Assembly: GCA_947591155.1 (NCBI GenBank)
Contig: CANQDA010000003.1
Span: forward strand, 1 to 64,000
Length of the DNA stretch: 64,000 bases
From: an uncultured Lachnospiraceae bacterium
Lineage (GTDB): Bacteria > Bacillota > Clostridia > Lachnospirales > Lachnospiraceae
Reading direction: 5' to 3'
Shown: positions 9,175 to 17,175 of the stretch, piece by piece
Layout: every line of letters begins with the position of its first letter
Position numbering within the stretch: the stretch's first letter is position 1
Position numbers and translations under genes: made by a program
Notes under the pieces: generated by a model
Database searches by the model: none
What the model saw: only the letters and a program-made list of their open reading frames with translations
What the model was told of the DNA's origin: nothing

Positions 9175-9321
9175 TAAAACATTTTCTTCTTCACTGCCTT
9201 GTTTTAATTCCCTTGCTGTTTTGCTGCAATGGTTTGTTGAGAAAACTTTAACTTCATGTTTACTGTCTTGCTCTTTGACGCTGTCCTGCCGTCCCCCATA
9301 CCCCCTTCCCGCAGATAATTT

Positions 9322-9382
9322 ATGCCCCGATGCGTTGCACGTATAGGGGCATTAAACCGGGAACCTCATGTGATGATTCCCT
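9322..9382 (-). promoter_or_regulatory. Conserved 5' hairpins of the riboswitch leader, copy 1
   Basis: Just after the promoter, the leader can form GGGAA/TTCCC and then ATGCCCC/GGGGCAT (9322-9328 with 9346-9352), the latter with a TGCGTT-containing loop. Equivalent hairpins occur in the second leader at about 16835-16895, far from the aptamer. Their role is unknown. Confidence 0.55.
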
Positions 9383-9389
9383 TATTTTT

Positions 9390-9418
9390 ACAATACACGA
9401 TATCACGAAAAACGTCAA
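9390..9418 (-). promoter_or_regulatory. Promoter of BspA-like gene 1
   Basis: Minus strand: -35 TTGACG (9413-9418), 17-base spacer, -10 TATTGT (9390-9395). The paralogous gene has the same two hexamers with the same spacing, and the downstream half of the spacer (GATATCGTG) is also identical. Confidence 0.75.
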
Positions 9419-9544
9419 GAAAATCTGCTGTGAAGATTTGTGGAAATCCGTGGAAATGCACAAATCTTTTTCTACTGTTTATAGCATATGAATATGCAAT
9501 ATAAGCGCTGCATCCATATCCTGGCTTCAACGTCATTTCCCGCA

Positions 9545-9575
9545 TGGAAAAGCCGCCGCGGTCTCCCGCAGCGGC
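9545..9575 (-). terminator. Intrinsic terminator of the middle surface-protein gene
   Basis: GCCGCTGCGG / CCGCGGCGGC stem (9552-9575, one mismatch) with a GAGAC-type loop, followed on the minus strand by TTTTCC. It sits about 20 bases beyond the stop codon. Confidence 0.75.
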
Positions 9576-9594
9576 CCCAGTATCTCTTTTCTTC

Positions 9595-12500
9595 TTACTT
9601 TTTCAATGCGCCATTTTTGCCGAAGATGTATTTCTTTTTGCCAATCTTCTGCTTACCAGTCCTCATCACACCATCTTTTCCGAAATAATACTTCTTCTTG
9701 CCAATCTTCTTCCACCCGGTCTGCATTACACCGTTCTTACCGAAGTAATACTTCTGCTTGCCGATCTTCTGCCAGCCGGTCTGTTTCACGCCGTCCACAT
9801 AGTAATATTTCTTCTTGCCAACCTTCCGCCAGCCGGACTTCGCAGCGCTATTATCTGTAGAGGCAACCGATGTACTGATCGCCGGTGCGCTAATCGCCGA
9901 TGCACTGACTGTCGCTACTCCAGGCGCCCGTACATAAGCCGTCGGTACACCAGATTCCGGCGTTTTTGGCTCTGACACACTGGGTTCTGATGCATCTGGC
10001 TCCGATACCTTGGGTTCCGGCGTGCTGTTTGCCGGCGTACTGGGCGCCGCAGACACATTGTTGTCAACGGTACTCCCTACCTGCTCACTGGAAAACTCCG
10101 TCTGCTTCTCGGACTCAGACTCTGACTCGGATTTGGGTTCGGACTTTGGCTCCGGTTCGGACTTCGGCTCCGATTCGGACTCCGACTCTGTCTCAGGCTG
10201 GTTCGCAACCACATCCGTCCACTTCCTTGTCTGCGTCTCATTGCAGCCCTCGCGCATACATTTACGTGTACGCGTGCGCTCCATCATCCCGGTCGCACTG
10301 TTCAAGGTCGCGCTGACCGTCCAGTCGCTCCATACATGGTTCTCTTCCTTCTTCAGCATGACCTGCGAAGCGCCGCAATGGACACATTTGAAGGTATAGA
10401 TAACCTGCTGGCAATCCACAGGCGTCCTGCTCTCATACGCAAATGAATGCGGATTCTTCGCGGGCGCCTTGTAACTCCTTGTCTCTCCACAGTGTGCGCA
10501 ACGCTCGTAAACCATATCCTCCATACAGCTGATCTGATCCCTTCTGGTCTCTACCCAGCCATGCAACTCTGAATGGATCTCGTTCGAGGGAACCAGACTC
10601 GTCACCTGTTCCGTACAGCCTTCTCTCTTACAATATTTTGTGACCATGTCCTTGTTGCAGGTCGAAGGCGTCCTCACTTCTTCGCTCCAGTCATGCCCGA
10701 GCGGAGAGATCGAAACCACCGGTCCCTTTTCTTTGTCCTTATTCTGACACCGCAGACATATAAGCTCTTTTTCACCTGCCTCTGTACAGGTGGGAGCCTT
10801 CAAAATCTTACAATATTTCTGATCCGTATCATTCATATTATCCGGATTATGATTATCATAGACATGCTCAAGCGGAGGAATATGTTCTTCTTTTGTCGCC
10901 CCGCAGGTACAGGTATACGTAACCGTTGCACCCGGCTCACAGAAGTCTTCTTTCTTCTGCTCTCCTTCATCTATAACCTGTGCCTTCGGCTCCTCCTGCA
11001 CACTCTTCACACCTTCGCCCCACTGGTGGAAAAAACTGAGCGTGGCGCTGGTCGGCGTGGCAACCGTCTTTCCATCTTTGCCCGCCGCCACTGCGCTGAC
11101 GACGATGCTGCGAACTCCGCCGTCCAGATTCATGACCGTCAATGTATCGCCCGTTGCAGTCACTGCGAGCGCATCTACCTTTTTCTCAGCGTCTTCATTC
11201 TCGGCGCCTGTCTTATCCTCCACCCTGTAGATCACCGCCGAACTTGTCGTCCCCGTCTTTACCTCAAGCTTTTTCTTAGGCTTGAATAAATCCGCAAGAG
11301 AAGCGTTGTTTTTGAGTCCCTCAGAAATCTCCAGAGTCCAGGTGACGTCTTTCAGCTCTGCACGGACAGGAGTACAGAACAGACCAAGTGTAAGGCTTGC
11401 GCCCGCTACGCCATGCTTACTCGCGCTCAATGTCCCGCTGGTGAATGTCGTGCCATCTCCTGCCACGATGCGGATGTGCTCCGGAGGATCTTTCTTCTCC
11501 GGATCAACTCGCTCGAAGTCCTTATTACTCTTACCGTCCTTCTCCCATACGGCATAAAAGCTGGCTCCGTTTTCGATTTCGGTATCTGCCCAGATTAAAT
11601 CTTCATCTGTACCTGTAGCATTAGGTGTTTTCGCCCAGCCAAGGAATTTGTAGCCATTGAACGTAGTCTCATCCCAAAGCTTCTTCAAAGTATCCCATTT
11701 TTTGGCACTGTCTTCTCCTTCCAGACAATATTCACCGCCACTTTCACTGTTTGTGCTACATTTATATTTGCTTTCATTTTCTTTTTTGTCGTCACAGCCA
11801 ATTCCATAGTTCAATCCGAAGACAGCCGCATCCTCCGCCGTGAACTTGGGTTTTTCATCATTCTTATAGCCGCGTGTACAGGTAAGACGCGCTTGCTGAC
11901 CATCAATCCCGTTCCAGTCCAGATAGAAAGTGACAAGCTTGTCATTATCTTTTATTTCTTCTTCCGCATCCTTGTCGTCAAACACAGCGTACAGAACGCG
12001 CACGCCTTCCGGGATTGCAGCACCCGGCTCGATTTTCTTCCCGTTTTTCTTCACGGTGTGCCAGACGGAATATCCGCCTCTAGACTGCAGTTCTTCAGTC
12101 GGAGCCTCCGTATACCAGCCGTCAAATTTTCCATTGGAGCGCGTGACATTAATTTTAGTCACATCATCCGGCAAACAACAATAGTTTTTTGCCTGCACCC
12201 ATATCGACGACATCTTACTGATATCTTCGATAGTCGTTTCTTCTTTCGCGTTATGGCCTTCGTTGGCGGAATAATCGACACTTGGGTCTACAATATCTCG
12301 TATCTCAGTTTCGCCTTCAGTCACTGCAGCATTAACCTTTTCCACTTTATATTTACCGCTGAAATTACCATGCACGACATGAAGCCAGACTCCCGTTCTC
12401 AGTGTCGCCGCCGTCGTTCCTTTTGAATCATAGGATGCAATTTCCGCTATATCGGTGACCTCGACCGTCGGACCGTCCTCTGAAATCTCGGCGGCCGGCG

Positions 12501-12723
12501 CAGCGCCTTCCGCGGAAACCGCTTCCGCAAGATCCGTCTCCTCGACTATGATATCTTCCTCTGACGAAAGCTCCTCTCCTGCAGCCGCGTCGTCGGAAGC
12601 AACCATCGGTACTGCTTCCGTCATATCCTCCGTAACAGATTCGCTTGCCTGCAACGGCGTCGTCATAGCGAGAGCCAGCGCCATTGCCATCGCCAGATAC
12701 CTCATCCACCTCTTCGTTTTCAT
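9595..12723 (-). CDS. Secreted Cys-rich repeat protein with C-terminal cell-wall-binding repeats
   Basis: 1042 residues. A signal peptide (MKTKRWMRYLAMAMALALA) is followed by an acidic segment. Two InlB/Listeria-Bacteroides-type units come next (FDGWYTEAP...LYAVFDD and FLGWAKTP...FYAVWEKD). A Cys/His repeat region (about 600-860) carries C-x2-C and GH or H motifs. Then there is a Ser/Glu/Pro/Lys linker (ESESEPKSEPEPK) and a Pro/Ser-rich spacer. Four C-terminal choline-binding/cell-wall-binding type repeats end the protein (GWQKIGKQKYYFGKNGVMQT and relatives), which normally hold a protein non-covalently on wall polymer. GGAGG precedes the start. It has its own promoter and lacks the riboswitch found on both neighbours, so it may be made under different conditions. 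The ligand is unknown. Confidence 0.87.
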   Translation of the reverse strand: MKTKRWMRYLAMAMALALAMTTPLQASESVTEDMTEAVPMVASDDAAAGEELSSEEDIIVEETDLAEAVSAEGAAPAAEISEDGPTVEVTDIAEIASYDSKGTTAATLRTGVWLHVVHGNFSGKYKVEKVNAAVTEGETEIRDIVDPSVDYSANEGHNAKEETTIEDISKMSSIWVQAKNYCCLPDDVTKINVTRSNGKFDGWYTEAPTEELQSRGGYSVWHTVKKNGKKIEPGAAIPEGVRVLYAVFDDKDAEEEIKDNDKLVTFYLDWNGIDGQQARLTCTRGYKNDEKPKFTAEDAAVFGLNYGIGCDDKKENESKYKCSTNSESGGEYCLEGEDSAKKWDTLKKLWDETTFNGYKFLGWAKTPNATGTDEDLIWADTEIENGASFYAVWEKDGKSNKDFERVDPEKKDPPEHIRIVAGDGTTFTSGTLSASKHGVAGASLTLGLFCTPVRAELKDVTWTLEISEGLKNNASLADLFKPKKKLEVKTGTTSSAVIYRVEDKTGAENEDAEKKVDALAVTATGDTLTVMNLDGGVRSIVVSAVAAGKDGKTVATPTSATLSFFHQWGEGVKSVQEEPKAQVIDEGEQKKEDFCEPGATVTYTCTCGATKEEHIPPLEHVYDNHNPDNMNDTDQKYCKILKAPTCTEAGEKELICLRCQNKDKEKGPVVSISPLGHDWSEEVRTPSTCNKDMVTKYCKREGCTEQVTSLVPSNEIHSELHGWVETRRDQISCMEDMVYERCAHCGETRSYKAPAKNPHSFAYESRTPVDCQQVIYTFKCVHCGASQVMLKKEENHVWSDWTVSATLNSATGMMERTRTRKCMREGCNETQTRKWTDVVANQPETESESESEPKSEPEPKSEPKSESESESEKQTEFSSEQVGSTVDNNVSAAPSTPANSTPEPKVSEPDASEPSVSEPKTPESGVPTAYVRAPGVATVSASAISAPAISTSVASTDNSAAKSGWRKVGKKKYYYVDGVKQTGWQKIGKQKYYFGKNGVMQTGWKKIGKKKYYFGKDGVMRTGKQKIGKKKYIFGKNGALKK

Positions 12724-12832
12724 CGCTTCATCCTCCTTGCCTGATCCTTTTTCAGCCCTACAAAACCTGCTTTAAAAACTGTCGGACATGTATCCGTTCT
12801 CTGGTATAATATGATTATATTTTTACACTTTT

Positions 12833-12861
12833 ATCTTATACCGAACACCAAGTTTTGTCAA
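12833..12861 (-). promoter_or_regulatory. Promoter of the middle surface-protein gene
   Basis: Minus strand: -35 TTGACA (12856-12861), 17-base spacer, -10 TAAGAT (12833-12838), about 110 bases before the start codon. The leader between them is short and shows no aptamer. Confidence 0.75.
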
Positions 12862-12904
12862 CGAAATGGGGACGGAAGATTTTAGCAACTCCGTTAAAAT
12901 TTAC

Positions 12905-12932
12905 AAAAAGGACCAGCCCCTCGGGCCGGTCC
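12905..12932 (-). terminator. Intrinsic terminator of the second BspA-like gene
   Basis: GGACCGGCCC / GGGCTGGTCC stem (12910-12932, one mismatch) followed on the minus strand by a T-run (CTTTTTG), just past the stop codon of the leftward gene. Confidence 0.8.
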
Positions 12933-12955
12933 TCTCTGTAATGCATATAAAGTTG

Positions 12956-15900
12956 TTATTCCGTCACAGCCTCTTCCAACGCTGGCGATTCGGTAACTGC
13001 CTCAGCCGGAGCCGACGGCATTTCCGTCATATTCTCGCCCTCGTGCAGAGCCTCGTGTTGCTCTTCCACCTCATGCTCATGGGTGGTTGCCGGTGAGCCG
13101 TCGCCCAGACTAAGGTCTATCTCCATCGTACCATGTATGGTCTGCGTTGTGCCTGCCGGTTCGGATACCGTCACCGCAGAATCCGCCGACTTATAGTGCG
13201 CGATGAACGTGACGTTCATATAATCACAGGACACATGCAGCTTTGATCTGTCAGCATTGTCTGCCTCGGCGAAAACACCCGCCTTACTAATGTCGTCATC
13301 TCTGTCCCATGTCCAGCAGTCAAATACGTATCCGTCTTTTTCCGGAGCCGCATAATCAATACAATGATCCGACGAAATAGCAGTAGGCTGAGCGTAATCA
13401 ACTGTTACACCGTCCGCTTCGGTTTTAATGCAAATGCTCCACACGATACGGGACGCACTGCCCTCACCCGATTCAGGCTTTATCGATCCGCACAAGGTAC
13501 AGTATGCATGCCCGCCATCTTCAGTCTCCTTCCACGTATGCCCCTTCGTGCTGCACGGGACCTCTTCCCAGCCTACCCAATGGCTATTATCCTTACAGTT
13601 GGTGTAATAGTCCCCGTCGCCTTCATCGCACTTCGTGGTGGAAAGATGGTAAGCATACCGCAGGTTGACTTCACAGCAGCTGCATCTCTCGGTCCGGATC
13701 CTGTGCTCATGGCTCAGGGAAGCGAGAACGCCTTCCTTATCTTTTTCTCCACCTGTAACATGTTCCCACGTATGCTCTTGTTTTGCCACCGAAAGCAGGT
13801 CTTTTTCCGCATAGTTACATCCCGGATTTTTGCACACCATTCGCACATAACCACGCGCTGTCGTAGTGGACGGCTCCATTTCTTCCGCCTCCAGCTTATG
13901 CGGAAGCTTCGTGCCATCTTTAACCTGCGTGCTCGTATAATCGCACTTCGTGCAGGTCGTCACGATCTTCTCGTTTGAACTGCAGGTCGCGGCGATGTCC
14001 TCCGTCCTGAGATCATGGCCTGTCGACGGAATGTACTGCGTCTTCACTTCTCCGCAGTTGTCATGCTGGCAGGGAATCACTTTTACGCCCACAAGCGTGC
14101 AGGATGGCTCTCTCACAATATAAGCTTCCTTCGAATCTTTTACGGCTGAGTAGAATCTTGCACCTTCTGCCGCTTCCGTCTCCGGAGTGAAATCGTGTCC
14201 AAGCTTTGTCGCTGTAACCTGCTCATTCTCTATCAAGCCGCAGCGGCTGCACTCATCATAAGAACGTCCGTCCTCGGTACATGTCGCCGGATCCTCGTGA
14301 TGCACCATGTCGTGGCCAAGCGCCTTCCGGATGTTTCCGTCCTTATCCTTGAAGCTGATCGACTCATAGCCGCAGATCGTACACTTGGAATACGTTGCCC
14401 CGCGCGTCGTGCAGGTCGGCTCCATATCCTTCGTCACCACAAGCTGGTGCTCGGCGCGAAGGCCTTCCTTTACGGTCTTACCGCAGACTTTACAGGTACC
14501 GGTTCTGCTTCCGGTATCGCGCCAGGTCATATCATTTTTCAGATAACCGCAGTACGGCTTCTTCGTCACGACCCAGTCAAACTCACACACGTGCTCGGTC
14601 TCTGTTTCTGTCTCCGGAGTCGGCTCCTCGATGTACGGGCCATCCTCAATGCCCGGCATCGTCTGTGCCGGTGCGTTCTGCCTTCTCGGCGCGCTCTGCC
14701 TTTTGGGAGCTGCCTCTGTTTTCGCGGATGCCTCCGTCTCAGACGTCCCCGGGTACGATATGCCGCAGTATGCGCATTTATCCAGACCGTTTCTGTCTGA
14801 ATTCAGGGTCCAGCGATGATCTGTCTTCGGAAGAACCCTTTCCAACACGTCGCCGCACACGGTACAGGTCCATTCAGCCTTACCCTCATGCTGACAAGTC
14901 GCTTCTTCGATCACCTTACACGTACGGACATGCCCCTTAGCCTTACCCGTGGCTTTCTTCTCGGTGTAATCGCAGTTTTTACACTTCATGACAATGTAGC
15001 CGTCCTGAGTGCAGGTAGCTTCATGGTCCTCAGACTCTTCAAGGCTATGTGCCTTCTTATCCAGAAGCGTGTACGAACCATACGCACCGCAAACCCCGCA
15101 GACGTCATACAGACGTCCAAACTCCGAACAGGTAGGTTCAACAACTTCCTCTTTGTGATCCCACCGATGTCCCTTCGGTGAAGTATAGTTTGTGGATCCG
15201 TTCAGTTTTTTGCAAACACTGCAATATGTGTAGAAAAGTCCGCTTTTGGTGCAGCTTGCCTCCTCTTTGTATTCCACCCAGCTATGACCTTTCGCCGGAA
15301 TCGTTACGCTGTTGCTCTTTTTTCCGCACACCGTACAAATGTCATAGCTGTATCCGGATTTCTCACAATCTGCCGCAACTTCCACATGATCATAAGTATG
15401 TCTGCCCGTGGGAGCCCCAAACGAGGTAGTCTGCACGGCCCTTCCGCATCTGCTGCAAACTCTGCGCTTTGTCCCGGACGACGCGCAGGTAGGCTGAACC
15501 GTTTCCTCCCACTCCGTGTAAAGATGCCCTTCTTTGGCGCAGATCTTTTCAGGTGTCAGTGTCTCTGCTTCCGATTCTGTTTTCGGCTCCTCCGTCTCCG
15601 TCTCTGCTGCTTTATGGGGAGCCTGAGCTCTTTTCGTCGCCGGCTTCGGCGCTTCCGCTGCAGGAGCCTCCGTCCCGGTCGCCTTTGGCGCCTCTGTTGC
15701 CGGTGCTTCCGTCTCGGTCGCCTTTGGCGTCTCTGTTGCCGGTGCTTCTATCTCAACCGAAGCCTCGGTCTCAATCGCCTTCTGTGTTTCGGACTCGGTC
15801 GCTTTTGGCGCTTCCGTTGCCGGTGCTTCTGTCTCGGTCGCTTTCGGTGCCTCCGTTGCCGGTGCTTCCGTCTCAGCCGCCTTCGGCGCCTCCGTCTGCG

Positions 15901-16507
15901 GAGCCTTCTCCGTCTGCACAACAGGCTTCGGAGCAGACACGCTCCTGGCCGCAAAGACCTGCGCTGCGGCAGCCGGCGCTTCGACATCGACGCCAAGCAT
16001 ATCCTCATAAGAATTGGCCGTCCCTGCCGGAGCAGTGACCACTGCCTGCTTCGAGATACCCTTCAGCGCGTTCTTGCCGACGCTCTTGAGCTCCGCGCTC
16101 TTAATGTTCACTGCCGTCAGCTTCTTACAGCCCTTGAACGCATTCTTCCCGATCTTTTTGATCTTCGTGTTTGTGGCTACGCTTTTCAGCTTCTTGCAGT
16201 TCTTGAACGCATTGTCGCCGATCGCGTCCACGGTCAGCGTGTACTTGCCCTTCTTCACTGTCTCCGGCACATTCACGGAAGTCAGTTTCTTTGACTTTGT
16301 GCCGATCAGTGTGGCGGTACCCGTATCTCCGCTCAGGGATGTGACCTTATACTGGAATTTTCCGCTCTGGAACTTCGTTCCGACTTTAATCGTCTTCGCG
16401 CTTGCCTTCGCGGCAGCCGGGATCGTCGTGCTGATCGCCCCAACGTTGACGACCATCATGAGTGCCATTGTCATCAGTAAACATTTTAACCACTTTTTCA
16501 TTTTCAT
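12956..16507 (-). CDS. Secreted BspA-like leucine-rich protein with Pro/Thr/Glu repeats and Cys/His repeats (paralogue)
   Basis: 1183 residues. It is a clear paralogue of the 875-residue protein: near-identical signal peptide (MKMKKWLKCLLMTMALMM) and LRR_5 segment (IGKNAFKGCKKL). An 'ATEAPKATETEAP' type linker (about 200-310) follows. At least ten Cys/His units come next (C-x3-G...C-x2-C-G...GH), in two blocks separated by a second Glu/Thr spacer. The C-terminal 200 residues are distinct, include an InlB-like YVFDCWTW...VTFIAHY unit and end in an acidic tail. No sorting signal or wall-binding repeats are present, so surface retention is unexplained. A GGAGG site precedes the start. The leader is homologous to that of the first paralogue, so both should respond together to c-di-GMP. 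Confidence 0.87.
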   Translation of the reverse strand: MKMKKWLKCLLMTMALMMVVNVGAISTTIPAAAKASAKTIKVGTKFQSGKFQYKVTSLSGDTGTATLIGTKSKKLTSVNVPETVKKGKYTLTVDAIGDNAFKNCKKLKSVATNTKIKKIGKNAFKGCKKLTAVNIKSAELKSVGKNALKGISKQAVVTAPAGTANSYEDMLGVDVEAPAAAAQVFAARSVSAPKPVVQTEKAPQTEAPKAAETEAPATEAPKATETEAPATEAPKATESETQKAIETEASVEIEAPATETPKATETEAPATEAPKATGTEAPAAEAPKPATKRAQAPHKAAETETEEPKTESEAETLTPEKICAKEGHLYTEWEETVQPTCASSGTKRRVCSRCGRAVQTTSFGAPTGRHTYDHVEVAADCEKSGYSYDICTVCGKKSNSVTIPAKGHSWVEYKEEASCTKSGLFYTYCSVCKKLNGSTNYTSPKGHRWDHKEEVVEPTCSEFGRLYDVCGVCGAYGSYTLLDKKAHSLEESEDHEATCTQDGYIVMKCKNCDYTEKKATGKAKGHVRTCKVIEEATCQHEGKAEWTCTVCGDVLERVLPKTDHRWTLNSDRNGLDKCAYCGISYPGTSETEASAKTEAAPKRQSAPRRQNAPAQTMPGIEDGPYIEEPTPETETETEHVCEFDWVVTKKPYCGYLKNDMTWRDTGSRTGTCKVCGKTVKEGLRAEHQLVVTKDMEPTCTTRGATYSKCTICGYESISFKDKDGNIRKALGHDMVHHEDPATCTEDGRSYDECSRCGLIENEQVTATKLGHDFTPETEAAEGARFYSAVKDSKEAYIVREPSCTLVGVKVIPCQHDNCGEVKTQYIPSTGHDLRTEDIAATCSSNEKIVTTCTKCDYTSTQVKDGTKLPHKLEAEEMEPSTTTARGYVRMVCKNPGCNYAEKDLLSVAKQEHTWEHVTGGEKDKEGVLASLSHEHRIRTERCSCCEVNLRYAYHLSTTKCDEGDGDYYTNCKDNSHWVGWEEVPCSTKGHTWKETEDGGHAYCTLCGSIKPESGEGSASRIVWSICIKTEADGVTVDYAQPTAISSDHCIDYAAPEKDGYVFDCWTWDRDDDISKAGVFAEADNADRSKLHVSCDYMNVTFIAHYKSADSAVTVSEPAGTTQTIHGTMEIDLSLGDGSPATTHEHEVEEQHEALHEGENMTEMPSAPAEAVTESPALEEAVTE

Positions 16508-16554
16508 ACTGAACCCTCCTTTTCAACTATAAACAAAGTTGTGTTTTTTGGGGT

Positions 16555-16612
16555 CCATATTTCCTGTCACAAAAATAAATATATCGCCTTGTGAAACACT
16601 TAAGAAATATGG
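16555..16612 (-). promoter_or_regulatory. Putative expression-platform stem downstream of riboswitch 2
   Basis: CCATATTTC (RNA sense, from 16604-16612) and GAAATATGG (16555-16563) are perfectly complementary, enclosing a TCACAA/TTGTGA hairpin. The intervening sequence has diverged from copy 1 while the arms have not. A CAACT/AGTTG hairpin then lies just before the ribosome site in both leaders. Confidence 0.6.
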
Positions 16613-16702
16613 CAACCGGCTGTCATAGCCACCCAGTCATCTCCTGCGTGACCTTAGACCCATCTGGCTTTGCGTCCCTGCCTTTCGACAGGTTTGCCTT
16701 TA
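16611..16702 (-). promoter_or_regulatory. Cyclic-di-GMP-I (GEMM) riboswitch, copy 2
   Basis: It has the same aptamer features as copy 1: GGCAAACC, the GAAA-capped CCTGTCGAAAGGCAGG stem, GACGCAAAGCC, the TCTAAGG receptor segment, and CTATGACAGCCGGTTGCC at the 3' side. Stem P3 differs in sequence between the copies, so the shared bases are those expected to be functional. It controls the 1183-residue BspA-like gene. Confidence 0.9.
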
Positions 16703-16902
16703 AAACATTTTCTTTTTGATGCTTTGTTGTCTGGTTTACAGTTCATAAAAATTTTGCCTCGTGTTTACTGTCATGCTTTTGGCATCTTCGGCTGCCCGAC
16801 CGTTTCCCGTATCACCTCCCCATTTAGAAACTTTATGCCCCGTTGCGTTTGTAAAGCGGGACATAATATCGGGTGTCCTCCGTGACAGACTCCCTCAGGT
16901 TT

Positions 16903-16931
16903 ACAATACACGATATCTCCTTACGCGTCAA
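16903..16931 (-). promoter_or_regulatory. Promoter of BspA-like gene 2
   Basis: Minus strand: -35 TTGACG (16926-16931), 17-base spacer, -10 TATTGT (16903-16908), matching the promoter of the first paralogue. The leader from here to the start codon is about 390 bases; beyond the hairpins and the aptamer it holds no open frame of note. Confidence 0.75.
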
Positions 16932-17034
16932 GCAAATTCTTGTCTAAGATTCGCGGAATTTCGGGGAAATCTCCAAATTTCGGACGATGTTTTCCCAACA
17001 ATATATGCAATACGGAAAATTGCAGATTTTGTGC

Positions 17035-17067
17035 AACAAAAGGGGGACTGCCCCTGCAGCAATCCCC
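17035..17067 (-). terminator. Terminator of the microcompartment operon
   Basis: Minus-strand GGGGATTGCT / GGCAGTCCCC stem (17043-17067; ten pairs including two G-T) with a GCAGG loop, followed by CCTTTTG. It lies about 110 bases beyond the rhamnulokinase stop, the last gene of the operon. Confidence 0.7.
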
Positions 17068-17175
17068 GTTGAAATTTATCGCCTGTATATCCTGATCCTA
17101 CGTGCAGAGTTTCATGCTTTTCAGTCCACGGCGCAGACTCTCTCATCTCTCAGCTTGCAGCACGGCTCACATCTT

